A DNA stretch of 64,000 bases from an uncultured Methylobacillus sp. (GTDB lineage: Bacteria > Pseudomonadota > Gammaproteobacteria > Burkholderiales > Methylophilaceae): assembly GCA_946478865.1 (NCBI GenBank), contig CAMLDO010000004.1, positions 62,001 through 126,000 of the forward strand, written 5' to 3'. Shown here one piece after another: positions 37,902 to 50,462 of this stretch. The number at the start of each line of letters is the position of its first letter. Within the stretch, counting starts at the first letter, position 1. Made by a program: the position numbers and the translations under genes. A model generated the notes under the pieces. It ran no database searches. It saw only the letters and a program-made list of their open reading frames with translations, and had not been told where the DNA came from.

Positions 37902-39386
37902 TCAGCCTGGAATCTTGCTTTGGGCGAGGTGCGACAGCAACTGGTTCACGGTGGCATGCGTCATTTCCGTGATCGGTTGCGGATAGACACCGAAGCCGAT
38001 GACCATCGCAGCCAGCACGGCCAGGATCAGGAATTCACGCTTGCTGAGGTCCATGAGCTCAGCCACATGCTTGTGCGTGACGTCGCCGAAATAGACGCGC
38101 TTCACCATCCATAGCGTGTAGGCCGCGCCAAGGATCAGCGTCGTTGCGGCAAGGAAGCCGTACCAGAAATTGGCCTGGATCGCGCCGAGGATGACCATGA
38201 ACTCGCCTACGAAACCCGAAGTGCCCGGCAGGCCGGCATTTGCCATTGCAAACAGCACCGCAAATGCAGCGAAGGTAGGCATGGTATTGACCACGCCGCC
38301 GTAATCGGCGATCTGGCGCGAGTGCACGCGGTCATACAGCACGCCCACGCACAGGAACAGCGCGCCGGAAACGAAGCCGTGCGAGATCATCTGCACGATG
38401 CCGCCTTCCATGCCGAGCGGGTTGAAGATGAACAGGCCCAGCGTCACGAAGCCCATGTGCGAGATCGAGGAGTACGCGATGAGCTTCTTCATGTCCTGCT
38501 GGGCGAGCGCAACGAAGGCGATATACACCACGGCGATCAGCGACAGCACGATCATGGGCGTCGCGAGGTATTGCGCGGCATCGGGCGCGATCGGCATCGC
38601 GAAGCGCAGGAAACCATAGGCGCCGAGCTTCAGCATGATCGCCGCCAGCACCACGGAACCACCGGTAGGCGCCTCGACGTGAGCATCCGGCAGCCAGGTA
38701 TGCACCGGCCACATCGGGATCTTGACCGCGAACGCCATGAAAAACGCGAAGAAGATGAACAACTGCACCGACAGCGGCAGCGGCTGCATGTAGTAATCGA
38801 CGATCTCGAAGCTGTTGGTCTGGTGGAACAGGTAGATGAAGGCGACCAGCATCAGCAGCGAGCCGAGCAGCGTGTAGAGGAAGAACTTGATGGTCGCGTA
38901 AACCCGGTTCGGCCCGCCCCAGATCCCGATCACGAGGAACATCGGGATCAGCATCGCTTCCCAGAATACATAGAACAGGATGCCGTCGAGCGCGGAGAAC
39001 ACACCGATCATGAGACCGGACATGATGAGGAAGGCCGCCATGTACTGAGCGACGCGCTTCTGGATCACTTCCCAACCGGCCAGCACCACGATCATGGTGG
39101 TAAAGCTGGTGAGCAGGATCAGCGGTACCGCGATGCCGTCCACACCCAGGTGGTAATGGATGTTGAAGCTGGGAATCCAGTTATAACCTTCCTGGAACTG
39201 GAAGCCGCCATCGCTGTAATCGAAACGGGTATAGAGCGGCAAGGTGACGAGGAAGCCGGCGATGCTGCCCAGCAGCGCGAGCCAGCGCGTGAGTCCGCGA
39301 CGTGTATCGCTGCCCGCGGCGAGCACCAGTACGCCTGCCAGTATGGGCACCCAGATGGACAGGCTGAGGATATTGGATTCGAACAT
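37902..39386 (-). CDS. nuoM: NADH-quinone oxidoreductase subunit M
   Basis: A 494-residue proton-pumping antiporter-like subunit. LFYVFWEAMLIPMFLVIGIWGG holds the TM5 Glu and VKIPMWPVHTWLPDAHVEAPTGGSVVLAA the TM7 Lys region. AYSSISHMGFVTLGLF is typical. It lies 12 bases after nuoL. Confidence 0.97.
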   Translation of the reverse strand: MFESNILSLSIWVPILAGVLVLAAGSDTRRGLTRWLALLGSIAGFLVTLPLYTRFDYSDGGFQFQEGYNWIPSFNIHYHLGVDGIAVPLILLTSFTTMIVVLAGWEVIQKRVAQYMAAFLIMSGLMIGVFSALDGILFYVFWEAMLIPMFLVIGIWGGPNRVYATIKFFLYTLLGSLLMLVAFIYLFHQTNSFEIVDYYMQPLPLSVQLFIFFAFFMAFAVKIPMWPVHTWLPDAHVEAPTGGSVVLAAIMLKLGAYGFLRFAMPIAPDAAQYLATPMIVLSLIAVVYIAFVALAQQDMKKLIAYSSISHMGFVTLGLFIFNPLGMEGGIVQMISHGFVSGALFLCVGVLYDRVHSRQIADYGGVVNTMPTFAAFAVLFAMANAGLPGTSGFVGEFMVILGAIQANFWYGFLAATTLILGAAYTLWMVKRVYFGDVTHKHVAELMDLSKREFLILAVLAAMVIGFGVYPQPITEMTHATVNQLLSHLAQSKIPG

Positions 39387-39398
39387 GGAGTGCTTTTC

Positions 39399-41411
39399 TT
39401 ATATCTTCATGAAGAAGGTCAGCAGCACGAAGGCGCCGATGATCATCGCGAAGGCGTAGTGATAGATCAGACCTGACTGCAGGTGGCGGATCACGCCGGC
39501 AAAACGGCCGATGGTGCGCGCAAGGCCATTGACCAGGAAACCGTCGATCACTTTCACATCGCCGACCTGCCACAGCTTGGCACCTATGCAGCGCGCACCG
39601 CCCGCAAAGAATTTTTCGTTGAAGCTGTCGAAGCCGTACTTGTTATCCAGGATGCGGTAGATCGCCATGAACTTGTGCTGGATCACGCCTGGCAATTCGG
39701 GGCGCTTGAGATAGAGGAACCAGGCGGTTGCTATGCCTGCTACCGCCAGCCAGAACGGTGCTGCCATAAGACCGTGCAAGGCAAACGCGAACCAGCCATG
39801 GAACTCGGCGCCGATGTGGTGCAGAACGTCATGCTCCGGACGCACCACGATGGCATTGCCGAAGAAACCGTCGAACAGCATCGGCTGGATATAGAGCAGG
39901 CCCGCGAAAATCGAGGGAACGGCCAGAAAGATCAGCGGAATGGTCACCACCCACGGCGACTCATGCGGTTTCTCGCCGGGAGCCAGACCATGGTGCTCGT
40001 CCGCATGAGCATCGTCCTCGTGACCATGTGCATGTTCATCGTGCTTGCCGAAGCGTTCCTCGCCATGGAATGCGAGGAACAACTGGCGGAAGCTGTAGAA
40101 CGCGGTCACGAACACACCCACCATGACTGCGAAATAGGCGAAGCCGGCGCCGGGGATGTGCGAGGCGTGCACCGCTTCGATGATGGCGTCCTTGGAGTAG
40201 AAGCCCGCGAAGGGGGGAATCCCCGCCAGCGCGAGCGAGCCAATTACCGAAGTAATGTAGGTAATCGGCAGGTATTTGCGCAGACCGCCCATGCGACGCA
40301 GGTCCTGGTCATGGTGCATCGCCATGATGACGGAGCCCGCGGCGAGGAACAGCAAGGCCTTGAAGAAGGCGTGCGTCATGAGGTGGAAGATCGCAGCGGA
40401 ATAGGCCGAGACGCCAAGCGCCACAGTCATGTAGCCCAGTTGCGACAGCGTGGAATAAGCGACCACGCGCTTGATGTCGTTCTGGATGATGCCGAGGAAA
40501 GCCATGAACAACGCGGTAATGCTGCCGATGACGAGCACGAAGGACAGCGCGGTCGTAGACAGTTCGTATAACGGCGACATACGCGCCACCATGAAGATAC
40601 CGGCAGTCACCATAGTTGCGGCATGGATCAGCGCGGAAATCGGGGTCGGGCCTTCCATCGAATCCGGCAGCCACACATGCAGCGGCACTTGCGCCGACTT
40701 GCCCATGGCACCGATGAACAGCAGGATGCAGATCACGGTCATGAGCGACCATTCGCTGCCGGGAATCAGATTGACCTTGATATCGGCAAATTGCGGCGCA
40801 ACCGAGAACACCGCGGCATAGTCAAGGCTACCGAGGTAATACAGCACCATGCCGATGCCGAGCAGAAAGCCGAAGTCGCCCACACGATTGACCAGAAACG
40901 CCTTGAGGTTGGCGTAAATCGCTGTCGGGCGCTTGAACCAGAAGCCGATGAGCAGATAGGACACCAGGCCCACCGCTTCCCAGCCGAAGAACAGCTGCAT
41001 GAAGTTGTTGCTCATCACCAGCATGAGCATCGAGAAGGTAAACAGCGAGATATAGCTGAAGAAGCGGCTGTAGCCGGGATCCTCATGCATGTAGCCTATG
41101 GTGTAGATATGCACCATGAGCGACACGAAGGTAACGATGACCATCATCGTCGCGGATAGCTGATCGATGAGGAAGCCCACCTCGAACGAGGTATCGCCGC
41201 TGGTAAGCCAGGTGTAGACCGCGCCGTTGAACAGGTTGCCCTGCAGCACGTCGATGAGCACATAGGCTGAAAGCCCGAAGGAGGCCGCCACCGCCGGAAT
41301 GGTGAGCAAATGCGCTGTCGCGCGCGGCAGCTTGCGGCCGAACAGGCCGACGATAGCTGCAGCAACCAGAGGCAGCATGGGGATCAGCAGATAGATGTTT
41401 TGCATGCTCAT
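39399..41411 (-). CDS. nuoL: NADH-quinone oxidoreductase subunit L
   Basis: A 670-residue distal membrane subunit whose C-terminus forms the long lateral helix. Antiporter motifs are FGWEAVGLVSYLLIGFW (TM5 Glu), KSAQVPLHVWLPDSMEGPTPISALIHAATMV and AYSTLSQLGYM. A His/Asp/Glu-rich stretch (about residues 455-485, KHDEHAHGHEDDAHADEHHG) lies in a loop, a common but variable feature. It is 10 bases after nuoK. Confidence 0.97.
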   Translation of the reverse strand: MSMQNIYLLIPMLPLVAAAIVGLFGRKLPRATAHLLTIPAVAASFGLSAYVLIDVLQGNLFNGAVYTWLTSGDTSFEVGFLIDQLSATMMVIVTFVSLMVHIYTIGYMHEDPGYSRFFSYISLFTFSMLMLVMSNNFMQLFFGWEAVGLVSYLLIGFWFKRPTAIYANLKAFLVNRVGDFGFLLGIGMVLYYLGSLDYAAVFSVAPQFADIKVNLIPGSEWSLMTVICILLFIGAMGKSAQVPLHVWLPDSMEGPTPISALIHAATMVTAGIFMVARMSPLYELSTTALSFVLVIGSITALFMAFLGIIQNDIKRVVAYSTLSQLGYMTVALGVSAYSAAIFHLMTHAFFKALLFLAAGSVIMAMHHDQDLRRMGGLRKYLPITYITSVIGSLALAGIPPFAGFYSKDAIIEAVHASHIPGAGFAYFAVMVGVFVTAFYSFRQLFLAFHGEERFGKHDEHAHGHEDDAHADEHHGLAPGEKPHESPWVVTIPLIFLAVPSIFAGLLYIQPMLFDGFFGNAIVVRPEHDVLHHIGAEFHGWFAFALHGLMAAPFWLAVAGIATAWFLYLKRPELPGVIQHKFMAIYRILDNKYGFDSFNEKFFAGGARCIGAKLWQVGDVKVIDGFLVNGLARTIGRFAGVIRHLQSGLIYHYAFAMIIGAFVLLTFFMKI

Positions 41412-41421
41412 GATTGCCGCA

Positions 41422-41730
41422 TCAGCCCTTCAGGCTATTCAAGTCTTCCACGTTGATGGTTTTCAGGTTACGGAACAGTACGACCAGGATGGCGAGGCCG
41501 ATGGCCGACTCTGCCGCCGCGACGGTCAGGATGAAGAACACGAACACCTGCCCTGCCGTATCGTTGAGGTAATGCGAGAACGCAATGAAATTCATGTTCA
41601 CCGCGAGCAGCATGAGCTCGATTGCCATGAGCAGGATGATGACGTTCTTGCGATTAAGGAAGATACCGACCACGCTGATCGCGAACAGCAGCGAACCGAG
41701 AATCAGGTAATGCGAGAGGCCGACGCTCAT
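41422..41730 (-). CDS. nuoK: NADH-quinone oxidoreductase subunit K
   Basis: A 102-residue three-helix MrpC-like subunit. Membrane glutamates in [19 protein letters not shown] and [18 protein letters not shown] (Glu36 and Glu72 equivalents) form part of the proton path. It starts with a 4-base overlap with nuoJ. Confidence 0.97.
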   Translation of the reverse strand: MSVGLSHYLILGSLLFAISVVGIFLNRKNVIILLMAIELMLLAVNMNFIAFSHYLNDTAGQVFVFFILTVAAAESAIGLAILVVLFRNLKTINVEDLNSLKG

Positions 41731-42344
41731 GCTTGCTCTCCTTCAGCGGGGGCATCCTTTTCCGCAGGCATGCTGACCATGCGGATGCGATCGGCACGCT
41801 TGACCAGCACCTGCTTGGCCGGATCGTTGTGCTTGGTATTCGTGCGGCGGCGCAGCGTCAGGGCAATTGCCGCGACGATAGCCACCAGCAGTACCACGGA
41901 TGCGATTTCGAACGGGAAAACGTAATCGGTGTAGAGCAGGCGTCCCAGTTCCGCTGTATTGCTGTAATCCGCATCGTGCTTGACCGGTTCAATCGCTCCG
42001 AACTGCTTGCCGCCCAGGATCAGCACCATCTCGACAAAGATCAGCCCGCCCACGATAAGCGCCGGCACAATGGCCTCCCAGAAACCCTTGCGCAGCTGCT
42101 CCAGGTTGATATCCAGCATCATCACCACGAACAGGAACAGCACCATCACCGCACCGACATAAACCAGCACCAGCACGATGGCAAGAAATTCGGCCTCCAG
42201 CAGCAGCCAGATGCCAGCCGCGGTAAAGAAAGCCAGCACGAGATACAGTGCGGCATGCACCGGATTGCGCGCGGTAATGACGCGCAGGCCGGCAAACGCG
42301 AGGATCGCCGCCAGCACGTAGAACACGTAGTCTTGGAAAATCAT
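41727..42344 (-). CDS. nuoJ: NADH-quinone oxidoreductase subunit J
   Basis: A 205-residue five-helix membrane subunit ([42 protein letters not shown] in pieces; [19 protein letters not shown]). The charged C-terminal tail (from about residue 165) is cytoplasmic and Lys/Arg-rich. It lies 9 bases after nuoI. Confidence 0.96.
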   Translation of the reverse strand: MIFQDYVFYVLAAILAFAGLRVITARNPVHAALYLVLAFFTAAGIWLLLEAEFLAIVLVLVYVGAVMVLFLFVVMMLDINLEQLRKGFWEAIVPALIVGGLIFVEMVLILGGKQFGAIEPVKHDADYSNTAELGRLLYTDYVFPFEIASVVLLVAIVAAIALTLRRRTNTKHNDPAKQVLVKRADRIRMVSMPAEKDAPAEGEQA

Positions 42345-42353
42345 TGCCGCCCT

Positions 42354-42845
42354 TTACCGATATTTCGCGTCCGCGGACCGGTCTTCCGCGATCTGTTGTT
42401 CGTATTTATCGCCCACCGCCAGCAGCATGGGCTTGGTATATGTCAGGTCGCCGCGCTTTTCGCCGTGGTAATCGAAAATCCGCGTCTCGACGATGGAATC
42501 GACCGGACAGGATTCTTCGCAGAAGCCGCAGAAGATGCACTTGGTCAGGTCAATGTCATAGCGCGTGGTACGGCGCGTGTTGTCCTCGCGCTGCTCGGAT
42601 TCGATCGTGATCGCCATCGCCGGGCACACCGCTTCGCACAGCTTGCAGGCGATGCAGCGTTCTTCGCCATTGGGATAACGGCGCAGCGCGTGCAGACCGC
42701 GGAAGCGCGGGCTCATCGGCGTGCGCTCTTCCGGGTATTGCACCGTGATCTTGCGTGCGAAGAAATAGCGTCCGGTCAGAGTCATGCCCTTGAGCAGCTC
42801 AAGCAGCATCAGGCTGGAGAAGAGGTCTTTTATGCGATTGATCAT
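42354..42845 (-). CDS. nuoI: NADH-quinone oxidoreductase subunit I (2x[4Fe-4S])
   Basis: A 163-residue TYKY-type ferredoxin subunit holding clusters N6a and N6b. [16 protein letters not shown] (about 60-75) and [16 protein letters not shown] (about 99-114) supply eight cysteines. It passes electrons from NuoG to NuoB. An amphipathic N-terminus docks on NuoH. It lies 12 bases after nuoH. Confidence 0.97.
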   Translation of the reverse strand: MINRIKDLFSSLMLLELLKGMTLTGRYFFARKITVQYPEERTPMSPRFRGLHALRRYPNGEERCIACKLCEAVCPAMAITIESEQREDNTRRTTRYDIDLTKCIFCGFCEESCPVDSIVETRIFDYHGEKRGDLTYTKPMLLAVGDKYEQQIAEDRSADAKYR

Positions 42846-42857
42846 GTCTCTCTCCCC

Positions 42858-43877
42858 TTAATGGAACAGGTAGGCCCACGGGGTTTGCATCATGGCACCG
42901 ACCACCACGATCCACACCAGCGTGATCGGGATGAATACCTTCCAGCCCAAGCGCATGATCTGGTCATAGCGATAGCGCGGGAACGTGGCACGGAACCACA
43001 GGAAGAAGAACAACAGTGCGGCGACCTTGAGCGCGAGCCACGGGAAACCATCCGGCAGGAAGGGCACCGGCGACAGCCACCCACCGAGGAACATCACCGC
43101 CGCCAACGTCGCGACCAGAATCATGTTCGCGTATTCGGCAAGGAAGAACACCGCGAAGGCCATGCCGGAATACTCGACGTGGAAACCCGCGACAATTTCG
43201 GACTCGCCTTCAGCCACGTCGAACGGCGCACGGTTGGTTTCCGCAACAGCACTGATGAAATACACGACGAACAGCGGGAACAGCGGAATGAAATACCACT
43301 GCCAGAAACCGCCGGCCTGTCCCAGCACGATCTTGCCGAGATTGAGGCTGTTGGCGCACATCAGCACGCCCACCAGCGCAAAACCCATCGCGATTTCGTA
43401 GGACACGATCTGCGCCGCGGAGCGCAGCGAGCCGAGGAAGGCATACTTGGAGTTGGAGGCCCAACCCGCGATGATCACGCCATACACGCCGACTGAAGTC
43501 ATCGCGAGAATGTACAGCAGGCCGGCATCAATATCGGCCAGCACCAGGTTGAGATCGAACGGCACCACCGCCCACGCAGCCAACGCGGGCGCAAGCACCA
43601 GTACCGGCGCCAGCAGGAACAGGAACTTGTTGGCCGCCGTCGGCAGGATGATTTCCTTGAACAGCAGCTTGAGACCATCTGCCACCGGTTGCAGCAAGCC
43701 CTTGGGACCGACACGGTTGGGGCCGATACGCACCTGCATGTAGCCGATGACCTTGCGCTCGGCCAGCGTCAGATAGGCCACGGCACCCATGATAGGCAGG
43801 ATGATGGCGACGATCTTGGCCAGATTCCACACGACCGGCCAGAACGGGCCGAAGAGTTGCTGGAGTGCGTCCATCAT
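42858..43877 (-). CDS. nuoH: NADH-quinone oxidoreductase subunit H
   Basis: A 339-residue membrane subunit forming the quinone chamber, with eight helices. [29 protein letters not shown] and [24 protein letters not shown] are the quinone-site signatures. ATG 43877 overlaps the nuoG stop (ATGA) and GGAGAAGG precedes it; the next codon is also ATG. The longer upstream frame is read inside nuoG and is rejected. Confidence 0.97.
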   Translation of the reverse strand: MMDALQQLFGPFWPVVWNLAKIVAIILPIMGAVAYLTLAERKVIGYMQVRIGPNRVGPKGLLQPVADGLKLLFKEIILPTAANKFLFLLAPVLVLAPALAAWAVVPFDLNLVLADIDAGLLYILAMTSVGVYGVIIAGWASNSKYAFLGSLRSAAQIVSYEIAMGFALVGVLMCANSLNLGKIVLGQAGGFWQWYFIPLFPLFVVYFISAVAETNRAPFDVAEGESEIVAGFHVEYSGMAFAVFFLAEYANMILVATLAAVMFLGGWLSPVPFLPDGFPWLALKVAALLFFFLWFRATFPRYRYDQIMRLGWKVFIPITLVWIVVVGAMMQTPWAYLFH

Positions 43878-46258
43878 GCCTTCTCCACAGTCAGTTCGCC
43901 GTAGAGATCGCCAAGCATGGCGGTTTCGGGGCATACCGGAATACGCACGCAGTCATCGTGCACGCGATCATCGCGCCGCACAGGCAAGATCGCACTGGCG
44001 CCGGCCTGATTCACACGCGCCTGGTCGCCTTCATGCAGGCCCAGCTTCGCCAGCATGCGGGCATTCATTGCTGCATGGCCGAATCCGCTCTTGTGAGTCT
44101 TCTGCAGCGAAGGCGCGCGGCGCACGATGGCGTCCGACTGGTATAGCGGAACCTCGCCGACGCGCTGGATGACGCCTTCCTTGACCTGCACGTTGACATC
44201 GACCAGATGACGCAGGTTGTTGTTGAGACGTTTCCAGACGAACTGCGACGGGCGTTCGCCGCCCAGGATTTCGTCCTTGATCTGTTCGCTGCTCTCGTAA
44301 TCGAAGCCTTGCAGGCCTAGCAGATTGCCCAGCACGCGCAGTACCTTCCAGCCCGGACGGCACTCGCCTTGAGGACGCACAGCAGCGGCAAAACTCTGCA
44401 CGCGGCCTTCCATGCTGGTAAAAGTGCCGGAAGTTTCGGTAAACGGTGCAATCGGTAGCAACACGTCTGCATCACGCAGCGCATCGGATTTGTATGCCGT
44501 AAGGGCGACCACGCACGACGACTGGTTCAGCGCCTGATTGATGAGCTTGGCGTTGTGGCTGTCCAGTTCCGGCTCGATATTGACGAGCAGGTAGGCGGAA
44601 CGCGGCTGCTCCAGCATGCTGCGCGCATTGAGCGCGCCGGGCTTCGGCAGCACGCCGGCCAAGTCCATGCCGACTCGGTTGGCCGCATCGGACAGAACGC
44701 CGAAAGTCGCGCCGCACAATGCGGAGATCGCTTCTGCAAGACTGTAGATTTCGGAATAGCGCGGATGATGCTGCGCGATATTGCCGAGGAAAATGCCCAC
44801 CTTCGGGCTGATCAGGTCATAGTCCTTGCCAAGGCCGGCGAGGCTTTCCGCCATCGCCTTGGCGTTGTCCCACACCACCACGCCTTCCAGCAGTTGATTC
44901 AGCGCGGGCGGCAGGCATAGCGACAGGCGTTGCAGGCCGGACATCGCCTTGAGGATTTGCGACAGCACGTTGACCATGTCGTTGGGGGTGCAGATCGCCT
45001 TGTGCGCTACCGGCATGAGCGGATCGTCGTCGACAGGGTTGACCAGCGACAACTCGGCACCATTGAGCTTTACGGCATGGCGCAGGCGATGTGCCAGCAG
45101 CGGATGCTCGTTGCGCAGGCTGCTGCCGATAACCAGCACGCGGTCCATTTCCTGCAAATCCGGAATGTTGCAGCCCATCCAGGGTGTGCCCTGGAATTCG
45201 CCATCCATGCGGAAATCGCTGCGGCGCAGGCGATGGTCGATATTGCCGGAGCCCAGTCCATGCGCGATCTTGCGGACGAGATAGCCTTCTTCCATCGTGC
45301 TGTTGGGCGATACCAGGAAGCCGATGCCATCCCCGCCCTCACGTCCGGCGGTCTCCTTGAGGCGGCTGGCGGCAAACTCAAGCGCGCTCTGCCAGTCGGT
45401 TTCGACCCATTGGTCGCAGCGCCTTACCATCGGCACAGTCAAACGCTCGGGGCTGTTGAGTCCCTCATATGAATAACGATCGCGGTCAGAAATCCAGCAT
45501 TCGTTGATGCTTTCCTTCTCGCGCGGCAACACGCGCATCACGCGGTTGGCCTTGACGTGCACCTCGACCTGCGAGCCCAGTCCATCATGCGGGGCAATCG
45601 AAGGACGACGGATCAGTTCCCAGCTGCGTGCGGTATAGCGGAACGGCTTGGACGTAAGCGCACCGACCGGGCATAGGTCGATGATGTTGCCCGACAGCTC
45701 AGACTCCACGCTCTTGTCGACGTAGGCGGTGATCTCGGCGTGCTCGCCGCGATTGATGAGACCCAGCTCCATCATGCCGCCGACTTCCTTGAGGAAGCGC
45801 ACGCAGCGCGTGCACTGGATGCAGCGCGTCATATCGGTGGCGACCAGCGGGCCGATGTTCTTGTTGAGCACCACGCGCTTTTCTTCGGTGTAGCGCGAAG
45901 CCGGCGCACCGTAGGCCATGGCGATGTCCTGCAAATCGCACTCGCCGCCCTGATCGCAGATCGGGCAATCCAACGGGTGGTTAATGAGCAGAAACTCCAT
46001 CACGCTCTTCTGCGCCTCGACGGCAGCCTTGGAGCGCGTGAAAATCTTCATGCCGTCGCTCACCGGCGTGGCACATGCGGGCAGCGGCTTGTTGAATTTT
46101 TCGACCTGCACCAGGCACATGCGGCAATTGGCGGCGACAGACAGCTTCTTGTGATAGCAGAAGCGCGGAATCGGCACGCCCAGCTTGTCCGCCGCGTCGA
46201 TGATGGTCGTGCCGTGCTCGACCTCTACCTGTTTGCCGTCGATTTCGATGTTCAACAT
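43874..46258 (-). CDS. nuoG: NADH-quinone oxidoreductase subunit G
   Basis: A 794-residue iron-sulfur subunit. The N-terminal [2Fe-2S] domain has [15 protein letters not shown]. It is followed by the H-x3-C-x2-C-x5-C cluster ([14 protein letters not shown]) and CIQCTRC...C. The long C-terminal region is molybdopterin-oxidoreductase-like but without cofactor. ATG 46258 gives [10 protein letters not shown], the standard start, 2 bases after nuoF; the longer frame is a shadow of nuoF. Confidence 0.96.
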   Translation of the reverse strand: MLNIEIDGKQVEVEHGTTIIDAADKLGVPIPRFCYHKKLSVAANCRMCLVQVEKFNKPLPACATPVSDGMKIFTRSKAAVEAQKSVMEFLLINHPLDCPICDQGGECDLQDIAMAYGAPASRYTEEKRVVLNKNIGPLVATDMTRCIQCTRCVRFLKEVGGMMELGLINRGEHAEITAYVDKSVESELSGNIIDLCPVGALTSKPFRYTARSWELIRRPSIAPHDGLGSQVEVHVKANRVMRVLPREKESINECWISDRDRYSYEGLNSPERLTVPMVRRCDQWVETDWQSALEFAASRLKETAGREGGDGIGFLVSPNSTMEEGYLVRKIAHGLGSGNIDHRLRRSDFRMDGEFQGTPWMGCNIPDLQEMDRVLVIGSSLRNEHPLLAHRLRHAVKLNGAELSLVNPVDDDPLMPVAHKAICTPNDMVNVLSQILKAMSGLQRLSLCLPPALNQLLEGVVVWDNAKAMAESLAGLGKDYDLISPKVGIFLGNIAQHHPRYSEIYSLAEAISALCGATFGVLSDAANRVGMDLAGVLPKPGALNARSMLEQPRSAYLLVNIEPELDSHNAKLINQALNQSSCVVALTAYKSDALRDADVLLPIAPFTETSGTFTSMEGRVQSFAAAVRPQGECRPGWKVLRVLGNLLGLQGFDYESSEQIKDEILGGERPSQFVWKRLNNNLRHLVDVNVQVKEGVIQRVGEVPLYQSDAIVRRAPSLQKTHKSGFGHAAMNARMLAKLGLHEGDQARVNQAGASAILPVRRDDRVHDDCVRIPVCPETAMLGDLYGELTVEKA

Positions 46259-46260
46259 AA

Positions 46261-47534
<1,274 letters not shown>

Positions 47535-47535
<1 letters not shown>

Positions 47536-48008
47536 TACTTGAGGCCCTCCAGAATTTCATCCACCTTTTCGGGCGTGAGGCATTCGCACATTTGCTTGTT
47601 GTTGATATGAAACAGCGGCGCACCGCCACAGCAGCCCATGCACTCGCCTTCCTTCAGCGTGAATTTACCGTCCGCCGTGGTTTCGTTGAAACCGATGCCG
47701 AGACGCTTTTCCAGATGCTCGACGATCTCGTCGGAGCCGCGCAGCATGCAGGAAATATTGGTGCATACCGTGATCTTGTGCTGGCCGACCGGCTCCAGTT
47801 CGTACATGTTGTAGAACGTTGCCACTTCCAGCGCGGCGATTTCGGGAATGCCGAGATATTGCGCGACAAAGGCAATGGTGTCCTTGGACAACCAGCCCAG
47901 CTCGTCCTGAGCGATACGCAACGCGGACATCACGGCCGATTGACGACGGTCGTCGGGATACTTGGTGAGTTCCTTGTCGATTTTGGCGAGGGATTCGGGG
48001 GATAACAT
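47535..48008 (-). CDS. nuoE: NADH-quinone oxidoreductase subunit E ([2Fe-2S])
   Basis: A 157-residue thioredoxin-fold subunit. Cluster N1a ligands are the two cysteines in [10 protein letters not shown] and two in [10 protein letters not shown]. The start overlaps the nuoD stop by one base. Confidence 0.96.
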
Positions 48009-49261
48009 CAGCGGTCAATCTCTCCAAAAACGATATCCTGCGTGCCGATAATCGCTACCAGGTCGGCAATCATGTGTCCGCGCGTCATTTCATCCAGCGC
48101 CGCGAGGTGCGCGAAGCCTGGTGCGCGAATCTTGAGGCGATACGGCTTGTTGGCGCCGTCCGACACCAGATAAATGCCGAACTCGCCCTTGGGGTGCTCG
48201 ACCGCGGCATAGGCCTCGCCTTCGGGCACATGGAAGCCCTCGGTGAACAGCTTGAAATGATGGATCAGCGCTTCCATGTCCTGCTTCATGCCGGTACGGG
48301 CGGGCGGCGTCACCTTGTGATCCGCGCTCATGACCGGACCGGGGTTCTTGCGCAGCCAGTCGATGCATTGTTTGATGATGCGGTTGGACTGGCGGAATTC
48401 CTCGATACGCACCAGATAGCGGTCGTACGAGTCGCCATGGACGCCGATGGGGATTTCGAAGTCGAGGCGATCATAGACTTCATAGGGCTGCTTCTTGCGC
48501 AGATCCCAGGCGATGCCAGAGCCACGCAGCATAGGACCCGTCAGACCCAGCGCAAGCGCACGTTCCGGAGACACCACACCGATACCAACGGTGCGCTGCT
48601 TCCAGATGCGGTTGTCGGTGAGCAGCGTTTCGTACTCATCTACATACGCGGGGAAGCGATTGGTGAAATCCTCGATAAAATCGAGAACAGACCCTTGACG
48701 ATTCTCGTTGAGCGCCTTGATCTCGTCCTTGGAGCGGAAACTCGATTCCTGGTACTGCGGCATGCGGTCCGGCAGGTCGCGATAGACACCGCCCGGGCGA
48801 TAGTAAGCCGCATGCATGCGCGCGCCGGACACTGCCTCGTACACGTCAAACAAGTCCTCGCGCTCGCGGAAGGCATACAGGAACACCGTCATCGCGCCCA
48901 CGTCCAGTGCGTGCGCCCCCAGCCACAGCAGGTGGTTGAGGATACGGGTGATTTCGTCGAACATCACACGGATGTACTGCGCACGCTCCGGCACCTCCAG
49001 CCCCATGAGCTTTTCAATCGCCATTACGTAAGCGTGCTCGTTGGCCATCATGGACACGTAATCGAGGCGATCCATGTAGGGTACGGATTGCAGGAAAGTA
49101 CGGTTTTCAGCGAGCTTCTCGGTGCCGCGATGCAGCAGGCCGATATGCGGGTCGGCACGCTCGATCACTTCGCCGTCCAGTTCCAGCACGAGACGCAGCA
49201 CGCCGTGCGCAGCGGGGTGCTGCGGGCCGAAGTTCATGGTGTAGTTGCGAATCTCGGCCAT
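48008..49261 (-). CDS. nuoD: NADH-quinone oxidoreductase subunit D
   Basis: A 417-residue 49-kDa-type subunit, related to hydrogenase large subunits, that forms the quinone pocket with NuoB. The start [31 protein letters not shown] and the [12 protein letters not shown] segment carry quinone-site His residues. It is separate from nuoC (2 bases between them), not fused as in E. coli. Confidence 0.97.
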   Translation of the reverse strand: MAEIRNYTMNFGPQHPAAHGVLRLVLELDGEVIERADPHIGLLHRGTEKLAENRTFLQSVPYMDRLDYVSMMANEHAYVMAIEKLMGLEVPERAQYIRVMFDEITRILNHLLWLGAHALDVGAMTVFLYAFREREDLFDVYEAVSGARMHAAYYRPGGVYRDLPDRMPQYQESSFRSKDEIKALNENRQGSVLDFIEDFTNRFPAYVDEYETLLTDNRIWKQRTVGIGVVSPERALALGLTGPMLRGSGIAWDLRKKQPYEVYDRLDFEIPIGVHGDSYDRYLVRIEEFRQSNRIIKQCIDWLRKNPGPVMSADHKVTPPARTGMKQDMEALIHHFKLFTEGFHVPEGEAYAAVEHPKGEFGIYLVSDGANKPYRLKIRAPGFAHLAALDEMTRGHMIADLVAIIGTQDIVFGEIDR

Positions 49262-49263
49262 GA

Positions 49264-49860
49264 CTAACCTTTGTGAAAACCTTCGTCGCGGATGATGCGC
49301 GGCACATTGTTGCGCTCATCGATGGAAACCGGCTGATAGACCACGCGCTGCTGCTCGGGGTCGTAGCGCATCTCGACATTGCCGATCATCGGGAAGTCCT
49401 TGCGGAACGGATGCCCGACGAAACCGTAGTCGGTCAACAAACGACGCAGGTCGGGATGGCCTTCGAACATGATGCCGAACAGGTCGAACGCCTCGCGCTC
49501 GAACCAGTTGGCGGTCGGCCAGACGCCAACCACGGAGGCCAGAACCGGGAATTCGTCATCCGCGGCAAACACCTTGAGGCGCAGACGCTGATTGAGCGAT
49601 ACGGAGAGCAGATGATACGCCACGGCAAAACGCGGGCCGGCCCATGTGCCTTCGCCGTAATCACGATAGTCGAGGCCGCACAGGTCAATCAGCTGCTCGA
49701 ATTTGAGCCCTTCCGCATCGCGCAGAATGCCGCATACTTCAATGAGGTCAGCCGGCTTGACGCGTATCGTGATTTCGCCGACATGCACGGTAAAGTCCGT
49801 GATCTTGTCGCCCAAGGCAGACTTCAGGCTTTCGGACAGTTTTTCCAGGCGCGGGGACAT
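49264..49860 (-). CDS. nuoC: NADH-quinone oxidoreductase subunit C
   Basis: A 198-residue 30-kDa-type subunit. The signature ERE(A)[33 protein letters not shown] is present (in the form [21 protein letters not shown]). It supports the hydrophilic arm at the NuoD/NuoB interface. It lies 9 bases after nuoB. Confidence 0.96.
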   Translation of the reverse strand: MSPRLEKLSESLKSALGDKITDFTVHVGEITIRVKPADLIEVCGILRDAEGLKFEQLIDLCGLDYRDYGEGTWAGPRFAVAYHLLSVSLNQRLRLKVFAADDEFPVLASVVGVWPTANWFEREAFDLFGIMFEGHPDLRRLLTDYGFVGHPFRKDFPMIGNVEMRYDPEQQRVVYQPVSIDERNNVPRIIRDEGFHKG

Positions 49861-49869
49861 TTGTTGTTC

Positions 49870-50346
49870 TTAACGGGCGATGGTATTGGTACGTTTGATC
49901 TTCTTTTGCAGCTGAATAATGCCGTAGAGCAAGGCCTCGGCAGTCGGGGGGCAGCCCGGCACGTATACGTCAACCGGCACGATACGGTCGCAGCCACGCA
50001 CCACAGCATAGGAATAGTGATAGTAGCCACCGCCATTGGCACAGGATCCCATCGAGATCACCCAGCGCGGCTCGGCCATCTGGTCGTAGACCTTGCGCAA
50101 TGCAGGCGCCATCTTGTTGACCAGGGTGCCTGCGACGATCATCACGTCTGACTGGCGGGGGCTGGGGCGGAATACGATACCGAAGCGGTCCAGGTCATAA
50201 CGGGAGGCGCCGGCATGCATCATTTCCACAGCGCAGCAGGCAAGGCCAAAAGTCATCGGCCACATCGAACCCGTACGCGTATAGTTGATGACCGTATCGA
50301 GCGTTGTGGTGACAAAACCTTTTTCGAGTACGCCTTCGATGCTCAT
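49870..50346 (-). CDS. nuoB: NADH-quinone oxidoreductase subunit B (N2 cluster)
   Basis: A 158-residue PSST-type subunit holding the terminal [4Fe-4S] cluster N2. The tandem cysteines in [14 protein letters not shown], with the Cys of [14 protein letters not shown] and of [14 protein letters not shown], are the four ligands. It passes electrons to quinone. The ribosome-binding site is a GGAG 11 bases upstream, inside a small ORF that ends 3 bases before this ATG. Confidence 0.97.
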   Translation of the reverse strand: MSIEGVLEKGFVTTTLDTVINYTRTGSMWPMTFGLACCAVEMMHAGASRYDLDRFGIVFRPSPRQSDVMIVAGTLVNKMAPALRKVYDQMAEPRWVISMGSCANGGGYYHYSYAVVRGCDRIVPVDVYVPGCPPTAEALLYGIIQLQKKIKRTNTIAR

Positions 50347-50349
50347 GTG

Positions 50350-50457
50350 CTAATACGCTCCAGTATCCGCGAAAGATACGTTCGACACCGTATCGCCGAA
50401 CATCATTCGCGGACGTTCGCCTCCAGCCCTTCGGGCCGGAGCCTTCTCACTGTTCAT
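50350..50457 (-). CDS. Possible 35-residue small protein between nuoA and nuoB
   Basis: The nuoA-nuoB gap of 116 bases is filled by an ATG-started frame of 35 codons. It begins 5 bases after the nuoA stop with GGGAG 8 bases upstream of its ATG and ends 3 bases before the nuoB ATG. The peptide starts MNSEKAPARRAGGERPR and ends SFADTGAY; it is basic at the N-terminus and has no membrane segment. The region also has a hairpin (about 50419-50443). It could be chance; the exact fit and ribosome-binding site are the only support. Confidence 0.35.
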   Translation of the reverse strand: MNSEKAPARRAGGERPRMMFGDTVSNVSFADTGAY

Positions 50458-50462
50458 GATGT

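Noticed and set aside
39960..40070. His/Glu/Asp-rich segment in nuoL as a possible frameshift or insertion
   Set aside because: The frame is continuous and such variable His-rich loops occur in other NuoL proteins.
41733..43496. A 587-codon plus-strand frame over nuoJ, nuoI and nuoH
   Set aside because: Shadow of the nuo genes; His/Arg-rich with no motif. The same applies to long antisense frames over nuoN, nuoM, htpG, era and nadB.
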